This document shows, in pieces, positions 22,137 to 32,207 of a DNA stretch of 64,000 bases; the stretch's first letter is position 1; the number at the start of each line of letters is the position of its first letter. Below the pieces are notes generated by a model, which was not told the origin of the DNA, ran no database searches, and saw only the letters and a list, made by a program, of their open reading frames with translations. This stretch comes from an uncultured Pelagibacteraceae bacterium (lineage in GTDB: Bacteria; Pseudomonadota; Alphaproteobacteria; Pelagibacterales; Pelagibacteraceae): positions 34,595-98,594 of the forward strand of contig CACPHV010000004.1 of assembly GCA_902633985.1 (NCBI GenBank), given 5' to 3'. The position numbers and the translations under genes are program-made.

Positions 22137-23963
22137 ATGAGCAATAATATAAGAAACATCACAATCATAGCCCATGTTGATCATGGTAAAACTACTCTAA
22201 TTGATAATTTAATGAAACAAAGTGGTTCATTTAGAGATAATGAAGTTGTTGATGAAAGATTAATGGATTCCGGAGAACTTGAAAAAGAAAGAGGAATTAC
22301 AATTTTAGCAAAACCTGCCTCAATTAATTGGAATAATTCTAGAATAAATATTATTGATACTCCAGGTCACAGAGATTTTGCTGCAGAAGTTGAGAGAGTT
22401 TTAAGTATGGCAGATGGTGCTTTGCTATTAATTGACTCAGCAGAAGGTGTTATGCCTCAAACAAAATTTGTATTATCAAAAGCATTAAAACAAGGATTAA
22501 AACCAATTGTTGTTATAAACAAATTAGACAAAGCTGATCAAAGAGCAAACGAAGTTTTAGATGAAACATTTGATTTATTTGTTAGCTTAGATGCAAATGA
22601 AGAACAGTTAGATTTTCCTGTTTTATATGCAAGTGGAAGATCAGGTTGGGCAAACTATGAAGTTAATGGTCCAAGAGAAAATTTAAATCCTTTATTAGAT
22701 TTAATTATAGAACATGTTAAACCTGAAAAACTAGATAAGACTAAACCTTTTGCAATGTTGTCGACACTGCTTTACTCGGACAGTTTTTTAGGTAGAAGTT
22801 TAGTTGGAAAGATTGCGCAAGGAACTGCAAAAGCTAATCAATCTATAAAAGCAATAAATTTAAAAGGTGAAAAAATTGATGAAGGAAAATTAACAAAAAT
22901 TTTTAGATATGAAGGAACAAAAAAAGTTCCAATAGATGTTGGTGAGGCTGGAGATATTGTGGTTGTTGCTGGATTAGAAAGAGCAAACGTCGCTGATACT
23001 ATATGTGACCTAGAAGTAAACGAGCCGATCCCTGCTACTCCAATAGATCCTCCTACAATGTCAATTACAATTACCGTAAATACTTCACCTTTAGCTGGAA
23101 CTGAAGGTAAAAAACTAACCAGCACTCAAATAAGAGATAGATTAGTTCAAGAAGCACAAAATAACGTTGGAATTACATTTTCTGAAAACGAAGGAAAAGA
23201 CTCTTTTGTGGTAAGTGGTAGAGGCGAGTTAATGTTGGAAATTCTTTTAACTCAAATGAGAAGAGAAGGTTTTGAAATGACAGTTAGCCCTCCAAAGGTT
23301 TTATACAAAACTGATGAAAGTGGAAATAAACTTGAGCCAATTGAAGAAATTACCATGGACCTTGATGAAGAACATTCATCAAAAGTAATCGATTCAATGA
23401 ACAGAAGAAAAGGTAAACTAGTAGAGTTAAAAGATACTGGAACTAACAAAAAAAGATTAATTTTTCACGCACCTACTAGAGGCCTAATGGGTTACACAAG
23501 TAGATTTCTTACACTTACAAAAGGAAACGGAGTGATCAACAGAATATTCCATAGCTATGGTCCTTTTGAAGGAGAGATGGAAGGCAGAAGAAACGGAGCA
23601 TTAATATCAATGGAGCAAGGAAAAGCTGTTGCATTCGCTATCTTTAACTTACAGGCACGAGGAGAAATGTTTGTTACACATAATGACTCTGTTTATCCCG
23701 GAATGATTGTTGGTCTTTCGCCTAAACCGGGAGATATGATCATTAATGTAATGAAGGGTAAAAAATTGACCAATATGAGAACCCAAGGTACTGATGAGAA
23801 TGTCGTGCTTACACCTGTAAGAAAAATGTCGATTGCAGAACAGTTAAGTATGCTTAATACAGATGAAGCTTTAGAGATAACGCCAGACTCATGCAGATTA
23901 AGAAAAGCAATTCTTGATCCACACGAAAGAAAAAAAAGCGAAAAAGCTATAGCTGCTGCTTAA
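22137..23963 (+). CDS. typA: Ribosome-associated GTPase TypA/BipA
   Basis: IIAHVDHGKTTLIDNLMKQSG, ERGITILAKPASI, DTPGHRDFAAEVERVL, NKLDKADQR. Confidence 0.98.
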   Translation: MSNNIRNITIIAHVDHGKTTLIDNLMKQSGSFRDNEVVDERLMDSGELEKERGITILAKPASINWNNSRINIIDTPGHRDFAAEVERVLSMADGALLLIDSAEGVMPQTKFVLSKALKQGLKPIVVINKLDKADQRANEVLDETFDLFVSLDANEEQLDFPVLYASGRSGWANYEVNGPRENLNPLLDLIIEHVKPEKLDKTKPFAMLSTLLYSDSFLGRSLVGKIAQGTAKANQSIKAINLKGEKIDEGKLTKIFRYEGTKKVPIDVGEAGDIVVVAGLERANVADTICDLEVNEPIPATPIDPPTMSITITVNTSPLAGTEGKKLTSTQIRDRLVQEAQNNVGITFSENEGKDSFVVSGRGELMLEILLTQMRREGFEMTVSPPKVLYKTDESGNKLEPIEEITMDLDEEHSSKVIDSMNRRKGKLVELKDTGTNKKRLIFHAPTRGLMGYTSRFLTLTKGNGVINRIFHSYGPFEGEMEGRRNGALISMEQGKAVAFAIFNLQARGEMFVTHNDSVYPGMIVGLSPKPGDMIINVMKGKKLTNMRTQGTDENVVLTPVRKMSIAEQLSMLNTDEALEITPDSCRLRKAILDPHERKKSEKAIAAA

Positions 23964-24607
23964 TCAAAAGTTTTATCAACTAAATAAAGTCCTAAAGCAA
24001 CGCAAGGACCTATGCCAAACGCAAACAACAAAGTTCCAATCCCCACTGTACCTCCTAAATACCATCCAATACTAACAACTGAAATTTCTAATGTTGCTCT
24101 TACAACAGCTATAGGAAAATTAGTTAATTTTTGTAATCCTATCATCAATCCATCTCTAGGACCGGCTCCTAAGTTTGATACCAAGTAAATACCCCCACCT
24201 ATTCCAACCATGATTACAGAAATTACAGCTAACAATAATTGATGAATATAATTTGATGGTGTTGGAACATATTTGATACAAAGATCAATCATAATTGCAA
24301 TTATCAAAGCATTAAATATTGTGCCCATCCCTGGTTTTTGCCCAAGAGGAATCCATAAAATTAAAACAGCAATACTTATTAATAAAGTGATAGTTCCAAT
24401 ACTTAAATTAACATTTAAAGAAATACCTTGGGCTAAAACACTCCAAGGAGATGCACCTGTGAATGAAACAATTAACAATCCTTCACCCAATCCAAATAAA
24501 GACAAACCAAAACATAAGAAAAAAAATGTAGAAAACTTTGGTTTAAAATTAAATGGTTTTTCTGAGCTCCATTTTACTTTTGGAATTTTTTTTATTTTTA
24601 AAAACAT
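23960..24607 (-). CDS. YczE/YitT-like integral membrane protein
   Basis: Multi-TM; GLGEGLLIVSFTGASPWSVLAQGIS, NLGAGPRDGLMIGLQK motifs. Confidence 0.75.
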   Translation of the reverse strand: MFLKIKKIPKVKWSSEKPFNFKPKFSTFFFLCFGLSLFGLGEGLLIVSFTGASPWSVLAQGISLNVNLSIGTITLLISIAVLILWIPLGQKPGMGTIFNALIIAIMIDLCIKYVPTPSNYIHQLLLAVISVIMVGIGGGIYLVSNLGAGPRDGLMIGLQKLTNFPIAVVRATLEISVVSIGWYLGGTVGIGTLLFAFGIGPCVALGLYLVDKTFD

Positions 24608-24660
24608 AATAGTAATAAGCTATATCTATTGATGAAAAATTCTAATATTGTAACCAGTAA

Positions 24661-25341
24661 ATGAAAAAGTTTGTGGTTATTTTACTTGTTGTATTTTTTT
24701 CATCAATTTCTTCGGCTCATATAGGTCATTATAACAAATTTGACAAAATAGAAATGGAGATCTTGAGAAATGATGAAGTAATTGGATATAACAATTATTA
24801 TTTTAAAAGAGATGGTGAAAAAACGATAGTAAAAAATCAATATAAATTTGAGGTAAAATTACTATCTGCAACAATATTTAAAGTAGAGGGATATGGGGAA
24901 GAAATTTATTTAAAAGATAATTTAATATCTTTTCAATCAAAGACACTTCAAAATAAAAAAGAAAAATTTGTAAACTTAAAACTAGATAAAAATAATAAAA
25001 AGTTTGATATCAAAGGATCTTCATACTCAGGTGAAGCTTCTGTTAAAAATATTATTGGAAATTGGTGGAGTCATAAAATTTTACAAGCAGAAAGCCAAAT
25101 AAGTCCTATTTCTGGAAGTATAAAAGAACAAATAGTTACTTTTATTGGAAAGGAAAATATTTTAATTAATGGCAAACAATACGAAACAGATCATTTCAAA
25201 CTTACATCTAAAGATATGTCTCTTCCTGAAGATAAAAAATTAAATTTTGACATTTGGCTAGATAAAAAAACTTCAGTAATTGTTAAAATTACATATGAGA
25301 GAATGGGAAATTGGGAATATCGCTTAAAAAATCTTGAATAA
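24661..25341 (+). CDS. Exported protein, DUF6134-like
   Basis: Signal peptide to SSA; repetitive beta-type sequence with YNNYYFKRDGEKTIVKNQYKFEVKLL. Confidence 0.6.
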   Translation: MKKFVVILLVVFFSSISSAHIGHYNKFDKIEMEILRNDEVIGYNNYYFKRDGEKTIVKNQYKFEVKLLSATIFKVEGYGEEIYLKDNLISFQSKTLQNKKEKFVNLKLDKNNKKFDIKGSSYSGEASVKNIIGNWWSHKILQAESQISPISGSIKEQIVTFIGKENILINGKQYETDHFKLTSKDMSLPEDKKLNFDIWLDKKTSVIVKITYERMGNWEYRLKNLE

Positions 25342-25343
25342 AA

Positions 25344-26315
25344 TTATTTATTTATTTTTTTAAAAAGATCGTTTGCACTTATCCATCCAGCCTCTAATCT
25401 AGGACCTACAAACCAATCTGCACACACTCCTAATTTTAATTTATTATTCCAATAACTTTTAACTTTTAAGGCTCTAGAATTTGAGGAATATTTCCAACCA
25501 TGATTTAATAAAGTTAATATTTTTGTTTTTTTAATTCCAGTAAGTTTAAAGAATTGATCAATTAAAATCTTTGAGTTTTTTTCTTTATTTTCTCTATTTT
25601 TATTTATTTTTTTATTTGCCCATAAATTTGTACTTTGTAAAGTCCATAAATCATTATTACTTTTAAATCTTTTTTTACTATTTTCTTTAGCAGCCCATCC
25701 TAAAATTTTATCGTTAAATAAATAACTCGATATGTCTTTATTTGTTTTTTTAATTTCAATCATGACAGTAATATTTGCATCCATTTTAATTTTTTTTTTG
25801 ATGAAGGGATCTTTTATAAATTTTTTTGATAATTTTTTTAATTGTGGGAATGGACAAGTTAATATTAATTTATCATAATATTTTATTTGGTTGTTCTTAA
25901 AATTTAATTTCCATTTATTTTTCATATATTTAATCTTCTCTAACTCGCATTGAAAATTACAATTTATATTCTTTATTAAGTGTTTGCTAATATCGTTGTT
26001 GCCTTTGCAGCCAATTATTTTGACATGATTTTTATTTTCTTTTTTTAATTTGTTTAAAAAGATATGTTTACCACTCCATTTTTTTAGAATTTTTTTTTCA
26101 CATAAATTTGTAATAAATTTTTTAAATTGAATTGATTTTGGAGAAATATATTGTGTCCCATGGTCAAATCCTTTTGACTTATTTAATCTTTTAAAAGAAG
26201 ATCTACCACCTGGACCTCGAGCTTTGTCATAAATGTGTACAGAATTTTTTTTACTTAACAAATTAGCTATAGTTGCTCCTGAAATTCCAGAGCCAATTAC
26301 ACAATAACTACTCAT
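25344..26315 (-). CDS. FAD-dependent amine oxidase / renalase-like protein
   Basis: GSGISGATIANLLSKKNSVHIYDKARGPGGRSS; C-terminal LGVCADWFVGPRLEAGWISANDL. Confidence 0.82.
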   Translation of the reverse strand: MSSYCVIGSGISGATIANLLSKKNSVHIYDKARGPGGRSSFKRLNKSKGFDHGTQYISPKSIQFKKFITNLCEKKILKKWSGKHIFLNKLKKENKNHVKIIGCKGNNDISKHLIKNINCNFQCELEKIKYMKNKWKLNFKNNQIKYYDKLILTCPFPQLKKLSKKFIKDPFIKKKIKMDANITVMIEIKKTNKDISSYLFNDKILGWAAKENSKKRFKSNNDLWTLQSTNLWANKKINKNRENKEKNSKILIDQFFKLTGIKKTKILTLLNHGWKYSSNSRALKVKSYWNNKLKLGVCADWFVGPRLEAGWISANDLFKKINK

Positions 26316-27628
26316 TTTCCTGCAACAGTCATACCTTCTATCATCATAGTTGGTGAATTGACTGAATATTCGAATTCTAAATCATTAGCTAAAAGTATAT
26401 TTTTGAACATATCCTTAAAATTACCAGCAATTGTTATTTCATTAACAGGATATTTAAATTCTCCATCTTCAACCAAAAAACCAGTAGCCCCTACTGAATA
26501 ATCTCCTGTTACAAGATTAGATCCGTGACCAATAGTTTCAGTAATATAAAGACTTCTTGAATTTTTTTTTAGAAGATCTTCGTAGCTTATGTTTCCTTTT
26601 TCAAAATATAAATTAGTAGTTCCACCACTTCTTCCATTTGATTTTAAATTTAATTTTTTTCCATTGTAAGTGTCTACAAGATAATTTTTGAGTATTCCAT
26701 TCTCTATAAGCTGTAATGTATTTGAATTTACACCCTCTGAATCAAAATTTTGGGATCCCATTCCTTTAACTATATCGGGTTTATCAATTACATTTATCGA
26801 ATTAGCAAAAACCTGTTGATCAATTTTATCCTTTAAAAATGAAGTACCTCTTGCAATTGCAGAGGCAGATATTGCACTTGCAAAAGCACTTAACATTCCC
26901 TTTGAAATTCTTTTATCAAAAATTATACTGATCTTCTCACTTCCAATCTTTTTAGGGCTCAATTTTCTAATAGTTTGCTTAGCAGCTTTATTTCCAAGAT
27001 CAATTGCTTGCTTAATATCAGACAAATGACGTTTGCTAGAGAATTCATAGTCTCTTTCCATGCTATTTTCATCTTTTGCAACTGTTACACAAGAAGCAGC
27101 AAAAGAGGAGGTTTTATAACCGTCACAAAATCCGTCACTATTAGCTAATATAAAATTTGATTTATTTTCAGTGAAACTAGATTCTGTATTTATAATTTGA
27201 TTATCTGTTGAAGCAGACTCCTCTAAATCTTTTAAATATTTTATTTTTTTATCGTTTTCGAATCTTGTTTCATCATACAAGTTGAGGCTACTAATTTGTT
27301 TGGCTAATAAATTTTTATCAGGCAAAGAATTAAATTCATCCTCTGGTGTAATTTTTGTAGTTTCAAAGCACTTTTCAATTAATGTTTTGATATTTTCATC
27401 TAGTAAATTTGATGATGAAATTGATGATCTTCTTTTACCTAAATAAGTTTCTATACTTAATGCCAATCCATCTGATCTATCTGAGGCCTCTAGGGATTTA
27501 TTTCTAAAATTAACTGTTTCTGAAATTGAATGACCAACTGTAACACTTGCATCAGTTGCTCCCATTTTTTTTGCTAAATCTAAACAATATGAAGCTTTCG
27601 ATTTTAGAAATTCTTGATCCTTAACCAT
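26312..27628 (-). CDS. pmbA: TldD/PmbA family metalloprotease subunit PmbA
   Basis: GHGSNLVTGDYSVGATGFLVEDGEFKYPVNEITIAGN; adjacent to tldD. Confidence 0.93.
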   Translation of the reverse strand: MVKDQEFLKSKASYCLDLAKKMGATDASVTVGHSISETVNFRNKSLEASDRSDGLALSIETYLGKRRSSISSSNLLDENIKTLIEKCFETTKITPEDEFNSLPDKNLLAKQISSLNLYDETRFENDKKIKYLKDLEESASTDNQIINTESSFTENKSNFILANSDGFCDGYKTSSFAASCVTVAKDENSMERDYEFSSKRHLSDIKQAIDLGNKAAKQTIRKLSPKKIGSEKISIIFDKRISKGMLSAFASAISASAIARGTSFLKDKIDQQVFANSINVIDKPDIVKGMGSQNFDSEGVNSNTLQLIENGILKNYLVDTYNGKKLNLKSNGRSGGTTNLYFEKGNISYEDLLKKNSRSLYITETIGHGSNLVTGDYSVGATGFLVEDGEFKYPVNEITIAGNFKDMFKNILLANDLEFEYSVNSPTMMIEGMTVAGK

Positions 27629-27634
27629 AATACT

Positions 27635-29047
27635 TTAAAGTTTTGTTCCACCAACTGTCATTTTATCGATCAAAATTGAGGGTTGAGCAACTCCCACTGG
27701 AACTCCTTGCCCTGCTTTTCCACAAGTTCCTATACCTGGATCTAGCATCATATCATTTCCTACCATTGATACTTCTTTAAGTATTGATGGTCCATCACCA
27801 ATAAGTGTTGCGCCTTTAATTGGAGATCCAATTTTACCATTATTTATTTCGTAAGCTTCAGTACAATTAAATACAAATTTACCAGATGTAATATCTACCT
27901 GGCCACCTCCAAAACTTACTGCAAAAATTCCTTTATCAACAGATTTGATCATTTCATCTTGAGTTTGATTGCCACTTAACATCATTGTATTTCTCATCCT
28001 TGGCAAAACAATATGTCTATAATTTTCTCTTCTTCCAGATCCGGTAGATCTTGTATTCATTAATCTTGCATTATGCCTGTCTTGCATAAAGTTTTTCAGA
28101 ATACCATTTTCAATCAAAACTGTTCGCTCAGTTGGCGTTCCCTCGTCATCAATAGTTAAACTACCTCTTCTATTATCTATCGTACCATCATCAATAATTG
28201 TTACTCCCTCACTTGCAACTTTTTCTCCCATAAGATCGTGAAATGCTGATGTTTTTTTTCTATTAAAATCTCCTTCTAGACCATGACCAATTGCTTCATG
28301 AATTAATATAGCAGGCCAACCAGGTCCTAAGACTACTTTCATCTCACCAGCAGGTGCTGGTTTGCTTTCTAAATTTACTGATGCAATTCTAAAAGCCTCT
28401 TCACAAACATTTTTCCAATTATCATTTTTTAAATAATCATCATAAGATTGTCTGCCACCAATTCCATATACTCCCGTTTCTTTTCTTCCATTTTTTTCCA
28501 ACATCACAGAAACGTTAAATCTAATTAATGGACGTACATCGGTGAGCGCTTCTCCACCTGATCGAATAATTTCAATTGATTTTTGCTCACCAGCAAAACT
28601 AGCAGTTACTTGTCTTACCGATCCATCTTTTTTTCTTAAAAAATCATTTACTTTATTTAAAACTTCTAATTTCGAATCTAAAGTTTTTTGTTCAATTGGA
28701 TTAATATCTTTATAAAATTTTTTATTAGATTTTGGAATTTCATGATTATATGTGCCTTTAATTGATTTAAGAGTTGATTTAAGATTTTCTGAGGAATTTT
28801 TAAGTGAATCTTTTGATATTTCGTTTGAATATGAATAGGCAACAACTTCGTTTGAAATAGCTCTGAAGCCAAATCCTAAATCAGAACTATAGTTTGAGCT
28901 TTTTATTTTATTGTCATCTAACAAAATTGACTCTGATTTAGACTGCTCTAAATAAAGCTCACCATCATCACAATTGTTTAGTGTTTCAGATACTATTTTA
29001 TCTGCATCTTGTCTTGTTAAATCAGATTTGTTAAAGAAATCACTCAT
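27635..29047 (-). CDS. tldD: TldD/PmbA family metalloprotease subunit TldD
   Basis: HEAIGHGLEGDFNRKKTSAF (HExxxH), GTPTERTVLIENGILK, GTCGKAGQGVPVGVAQPSILI. Confidence 0.96.
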   Translation of the reverse strand: MSDFFNKSDLTRQDADKIVSETLNNCDDGELYLEQSKSESILLDDNKIKSSNYSSDLGFGFRAISNEVVAYSYSNEISKDSLKNSSENLKSTLKSIKGTYNHEIPKSNKKFYKDINPIEQKTLDSKLEVLNKVNDFLRKKDGSVRQVTASFAGEQKSIEIIRSGGEALTDVRPLIRFNVSVMLEKNGRKETGVYGIGGRQSYDDYLKNDNWKNVCEEAFRIASVNLESKPAPAGEMKVVLGPGWPAILIHEAIGHGLEGDFNRKKTSAFHDLMGEKVASEGVTIIDDGTIDNRRGSLTIDDEGTPTERTVLIENGILKNFMQDRHNARLMNTRSTGSGRRENYRHIVLPRMRNTMMLSGNQTQDEMIKSVDKGIFAVSFGGGQVDITSGKFVFNCTEAYEINNGKIGSPIKGATLIGDGPSILKEVSMVGNDMMLDPGIGTCGKAGQGVPVGVAQPSILIDKMTVGGTKL

Positions 29048-29132
29048 TCATCTTAAATAGTGGTTTGTTGATAATTTTCAACTGATCATTTTACGCATGT
29101 ACAATTTATTACTAAAAGTTAATTATTGTTAA

Positions 29133-29486
29133 ATGAAAGTATTTTTTAATAACTCTTGTAAAATCTGTAGATCAGAAATTAACTTATATAAAAAAGAAAA
29201 TATCAAAGATATTGACTGGATAGATATAACAAATAACTCAGATGCTGAAAAAGAAACATCTAGAAATGATAAAGAATTATTAAGAAGATTGCATGTTAAG
29301 GAGAATGGTAAAATTATTCAAGGCGCTGAGGCGTTTCTTTATGTTTGGAAAAAAATTCCAAAATATAAATTTTTATATAAATTTTTCAAACTACCAATAA
29401 TTTTCACAATCTTTAAATATGGGTATGAAATAATTGCTTTTTTTTTATATTTAAAAAATAAAAAACAACTTAAAAAACTAAGTTAA
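29133..29486 (+). CDS. DCC family thiol-disulfide oxidoreductase-like (DUF393)
   Basis: N-terminal FFNNSCKICRSEINLYKKE CxxC; short thioredoxin-like size. Confidence 0.78.
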   Translation: MKVFFNNSCKICRSEINLYKKENIKDIDWIDITNNSDAEKETSRNDKELLRRLHVKENGKIIQGAEAFLYVWKKIPKYKFLYKFFKLPIIFTIFKYGYEIIAFFLYLKNKKQLKKLS

Positions 29487-29771
29487 AAAAAATATTAAAA
29501 ATTCACTAAGTAAAGACATAGATAATAAAAACATAATTAATAAAATTGAATACATAAGAGTTATAACTCTATTTCTTTTCCTCCTCAGTCTAACAAAAGT
29601 TTTATCATCTAGATCTGAAATATCCCTTTCACCAACTACAGGATAATCATAACTCCATCGCCATGTAGATTGGCCTAATCTAGAGTCGAGACTGTTAAAA
29701 TATCTTATCCATGCAAGAACATATTTTAATACTAGATACAAAATAATCATTAGTATTGAAGAAAGTAACAT
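29478..29771 (-). CDS. Small membrane protein of unknown function
   Basis: Two hydrophobic segments flanking a conserved-looking RRKRNR cytosolic stretch; 9-bp 3' overlap with the DCC gene. Confidence 0.5.
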   Translation of the reverse strand: MLLSSILMIILYLVLKYVLAWIRYFNSLDSRLGQSTWRWSYDYPVVGERDISDLDDKTFVRLRRKRNRVITLMYSILLIMFLLSMSLLSEFLIFFLT

Positions 29772-29801
29772 TCTTAATGATACTTAATTATGTATGATAA
29801 T

Positions 29802-30989
29802 TTAATTAATATTTTTGGCTCTTTTTCTTGCGATTAACTGTGTAAGAGCATCAACCATAGTATCTGAGGCCTTAAATATTTCATTATTTTTAAACTCATG
29901 AGAAATATTTTTTTCCGGATTGGTTTTGTCTTCAATAACTATTCCTTCATCTGGTGAATTATTTTTTATATAAATTAATAAAAGCCATTCATCATCTGAG
30001 GCTTCATCCCATTTAACAAATATTTCTCCTGTTTCAAACCTTCTGTCTATACATCTAAAAATAGACATATGTCTTGTTATATGTCTTTTGTTTAATTGAA
30101 ATACTAAACTACTAGCACTTCTATAAAAACTTTCTAGAGCAAACTCAATTTTCTGTCTAGCTAAAGTATATTCTTTTTCTTTTTGTAAAAGTGTTTCTCT
30201 ATCTTCATCTCCCTGAATTTTAACTCCTAAAGCCTCTACTCTTTCTCTAATTTTTTGATCTCTTATAATTCGATATTTTTCTTTTAATTTTTCTATTCTT
30301 TGTTGTAAGCCAGCATAATCCTCTCTCTTTTCTTTTAAGGAAATTTTTTCCAATTTCTCTAATTCTTTAACCTCTCTAACTCTAAATTTTTCAATTTGTT
30401 TGTCTAATTTTAATTGTTGTAAAAATTGCTTTTGTTTTTCTGCTTGTTCAATTCTTAAAAGTGCTTGTTCTTTTCTTAAGAATAATTTTATTTCTTTTGT
30501 TCTTTGTTTTTCTAATCTAATTTCATCTTTTAAAGTTTGTTCTTTTAATTTAACTTTTAATTCAGCCTCTTTTTTCTTTTCTTTAGCAGCTTCAATCTTT
30601 TCTGACCTTTCTTTTTCTTGTTTTTCTAATTTTAACCTTCTTGCCTCATCTTTTTTTAGAACTTTATACTGTGAAATTGTGTCTGCTATTTTATCAAAAA
30701 ATGCTTGGATATATTTTTCAAAACCAAAATTTAATCTAAACTTAAATTCAGGCTTTAGAGAATTTTGAAAGTTTACTAACTTTAAAAGAAAATCTGGTTT
30801 CTTTGGTGATGTAGATTTATATTTTTTTATTACTTTTTTAGATTTTTTAACTTTTCTGTTTTTAGAATTTTTTTTTTGTCTTACCTTAACTTTTTTAATA
30901 TTGCTTTTCTTGATCTTTTTAGGAGCTTTTTTAATTTTTTTTTTATCTTTGAAAAAATTTTTTTTTATTTTTTTTTTCTTTTTTTTCAT
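29802..30989 (-). CDS. Lys-rich-tailed coiled-coil protein of unknown function
   Basis: First ~60 residues mostly K/R; long E/K/R/L/Q coiled-coil; non-repetitive C-terminal domain (FRCIDRRFETGEIFVKWDEASDDEWLLLIYIKNNS). Confidence 0.7.
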   Translation of the reverse strand: MKKKKKKIKKNFFKDKKKIKKAPKKIKKSNIKKVKVRQKKNSKNRKVKKSKKVIKKYKSTSPKKPDFLLKLVNFQNSLKPEFKFRLNFGFEKYIQAFFDKIADTISQYKVLKKDEARRLKLEKQEKERSEKIEAAKEKKKEAELKVKLKEQTLKDEIRLEKQRTKEIKLFLRKEQALLRIEQAEKQKQFLQQLKLDKQIEKFRVREVKELEKLEKISLKEKREDYAGLQQRIEKLKEKYRIIRDQKIRERVEALGVKIQGDEDRETLLQKEKEYTLARQKIEFALESFYRSASSLVFQLNKRHITRHMSIFRCIDRRFETGEIFVKWDEASDDEWLLLIYIKNNSPDEGIVIEDKTNPEKNISHEFKNNEIFKASDTMVDALTQLIARKRAKNIN

Positions 30990-31016
30990 TTAAGGAAATT
31001 TATATTTATCAATAAT

Positions 31017-32207
31017 TTATTGATAAATATAGTCTCTTGTAACTGGTGTTGAAGAATAATTTTTTGTTAATTGAAATTGATATACAACTTGATCACCCCA
31101 TTTAAATGCCATCTCACAACCTGCAAGATAAAATTCCCACATTCTAAAAAATTTTTCATCAAACATTTCAATTATTTTTTCTTTGTTTTTGATACAATTT
31201 TCTTTCCAATGTCTTAAAGTGTGCATGTAATGTAGCCTTAAAACTTCAATATCTGCAACGATTAATCCCGACTTTTCTATATGTGGACTTACCTCACTCA
31301 AGCTTGGTGTATATCCACCAGGAAAAATATATTTCGTAATCCATGGATGTGGATCTCGAGGTGGATTTACTGACCCTATAGTATGAATCAATGAAACTCC
31401 ATCATCTTTCAAAAGTTTTTCGACTTGTGAAAAAAATTTTCCATAAAATTTTCTTCCTACATGCTCAAACATTCCAACACTTACTATTCTATCGAATTTT
31501 TCGTCTAGTTCCCTATAATCCATAAGTTTAAAGTGTAACTGATTTTCTAAATTAAGTTCTTTTGCTCTATTTTTACAATAATTAAATTGATTTTCAGAAA
31601 GGGTGATACCTGTGACTTCACAATTTGCACTCTTTGCTATATCAGTTGCAAGCGATCCCCATCCGCATCCGATATCTAAGACTTTTTGATTAGGCTTTAT
31701 ATTGAGTTTTTTTATAATATGTTGAATTTTATTATTTTGTGCTGTTTCAAGCGTGTCTGTTTCGTTTTTAAAGTACGCACATGAATATTGTCTTTTAGGA
31801 TCCAAAAATAAATCATAAAGATCATCTGAAATATCATAATGATGCGAAACGTTCATTTTTGATTTTTTTATAAAATTAAAGTTAGTAAAATATCTGTAAG
31901 AACCTCTTAATTTATTAATTAAAGAACTGAAAAAATTTAATTCTCCTCTTCCAAAATTCATTAAGGAAAGATCTAAAAAATCTGTTAGCGTTCCATTTTC
32001 TATAATTATTTCTCCATCAGTGTAAGCTTCACCAAAATATAAATCTGGATGAAATAATAATTTATAATGGAGGTTTTTATTTAATATTTTAAGCTTAATA
32101 GGGTTTTCGCTTTTTGGATTACCAATAATATAACTTTTAGAATTAGCATCAATTAAGATAAATCCATCTTTTTTAAAAACATTATTTAAAAACCTAGCTA
32201 ATTGCAT
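31017..32207 (-). CDS. cfa: Cyclopropane-fatty-acyl-phospholipid synthase family
   Basis: VSHHYDISDDLYDLFLDPKRQYSCAYF, LDIGCGWGSLATDIA, FEHVGRKFY, YIFPGGYTPS. Confidence 0.94.
   Translation of the reverse strand: MQLARFLNNVFKKDGFILIDANSKSYIIGNPKSENPIKLKILNKNLHYKLLFHPDLYFGEAYTDGEIIIENGTLTDFLDLSLMNFGRGELNFFSSLINKLRGSYRYFTNFNFIKKSKMNVSHHYDISDDLYDLFLDPKRQYSCAYFKNETDTLETAQNNKIQHIIKKLNIKPNQKVLDIGCGWGSLATDIAKSANCEVTGITLSENQFNYCKNRAKELNLENQLHFKLMDYRELDEKFDRIVSVGMFEHVGRKFYGKFFSQVEKLLKDDGVSLIHTIGSVNPPRDPHPWITKYIFPGGYTPSLSEVSPHIEKSGLIVADIEVLRLHYMHTLRHWKENCIKNKEKIIEMFDEKFFRMWEFYLAGCEMAFKWGDQVVYQFQLTKNYSSTPVTRDYIYQ

Noticed and set aside
22838-23449. Two antisense ORFs in typA (22838-23125 and 23252-23449)
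   Set aside because: Entirely contained in a well-conserved GTPase gene; low-complexity shadow translations.
24273-24632. 119-aa ORF antisense to the YczE-like gene
   Set aside because: The minus-strand protein has clear TM topology and family motifs; this one has none.
30400-30768. 122-aa Cys/Ser/Phe-rich antisense ORF
   Set aside because: Shadow of the K/E-rich coiled-coil codons of 29802-30989.
30815-30990. Long pyrimidine-rich tract suggesting a structural repeat or origin-like element
   Set aside because: Explained by Lys codons (AAA/AAG) on the minus strand of the Lys-rich protein.
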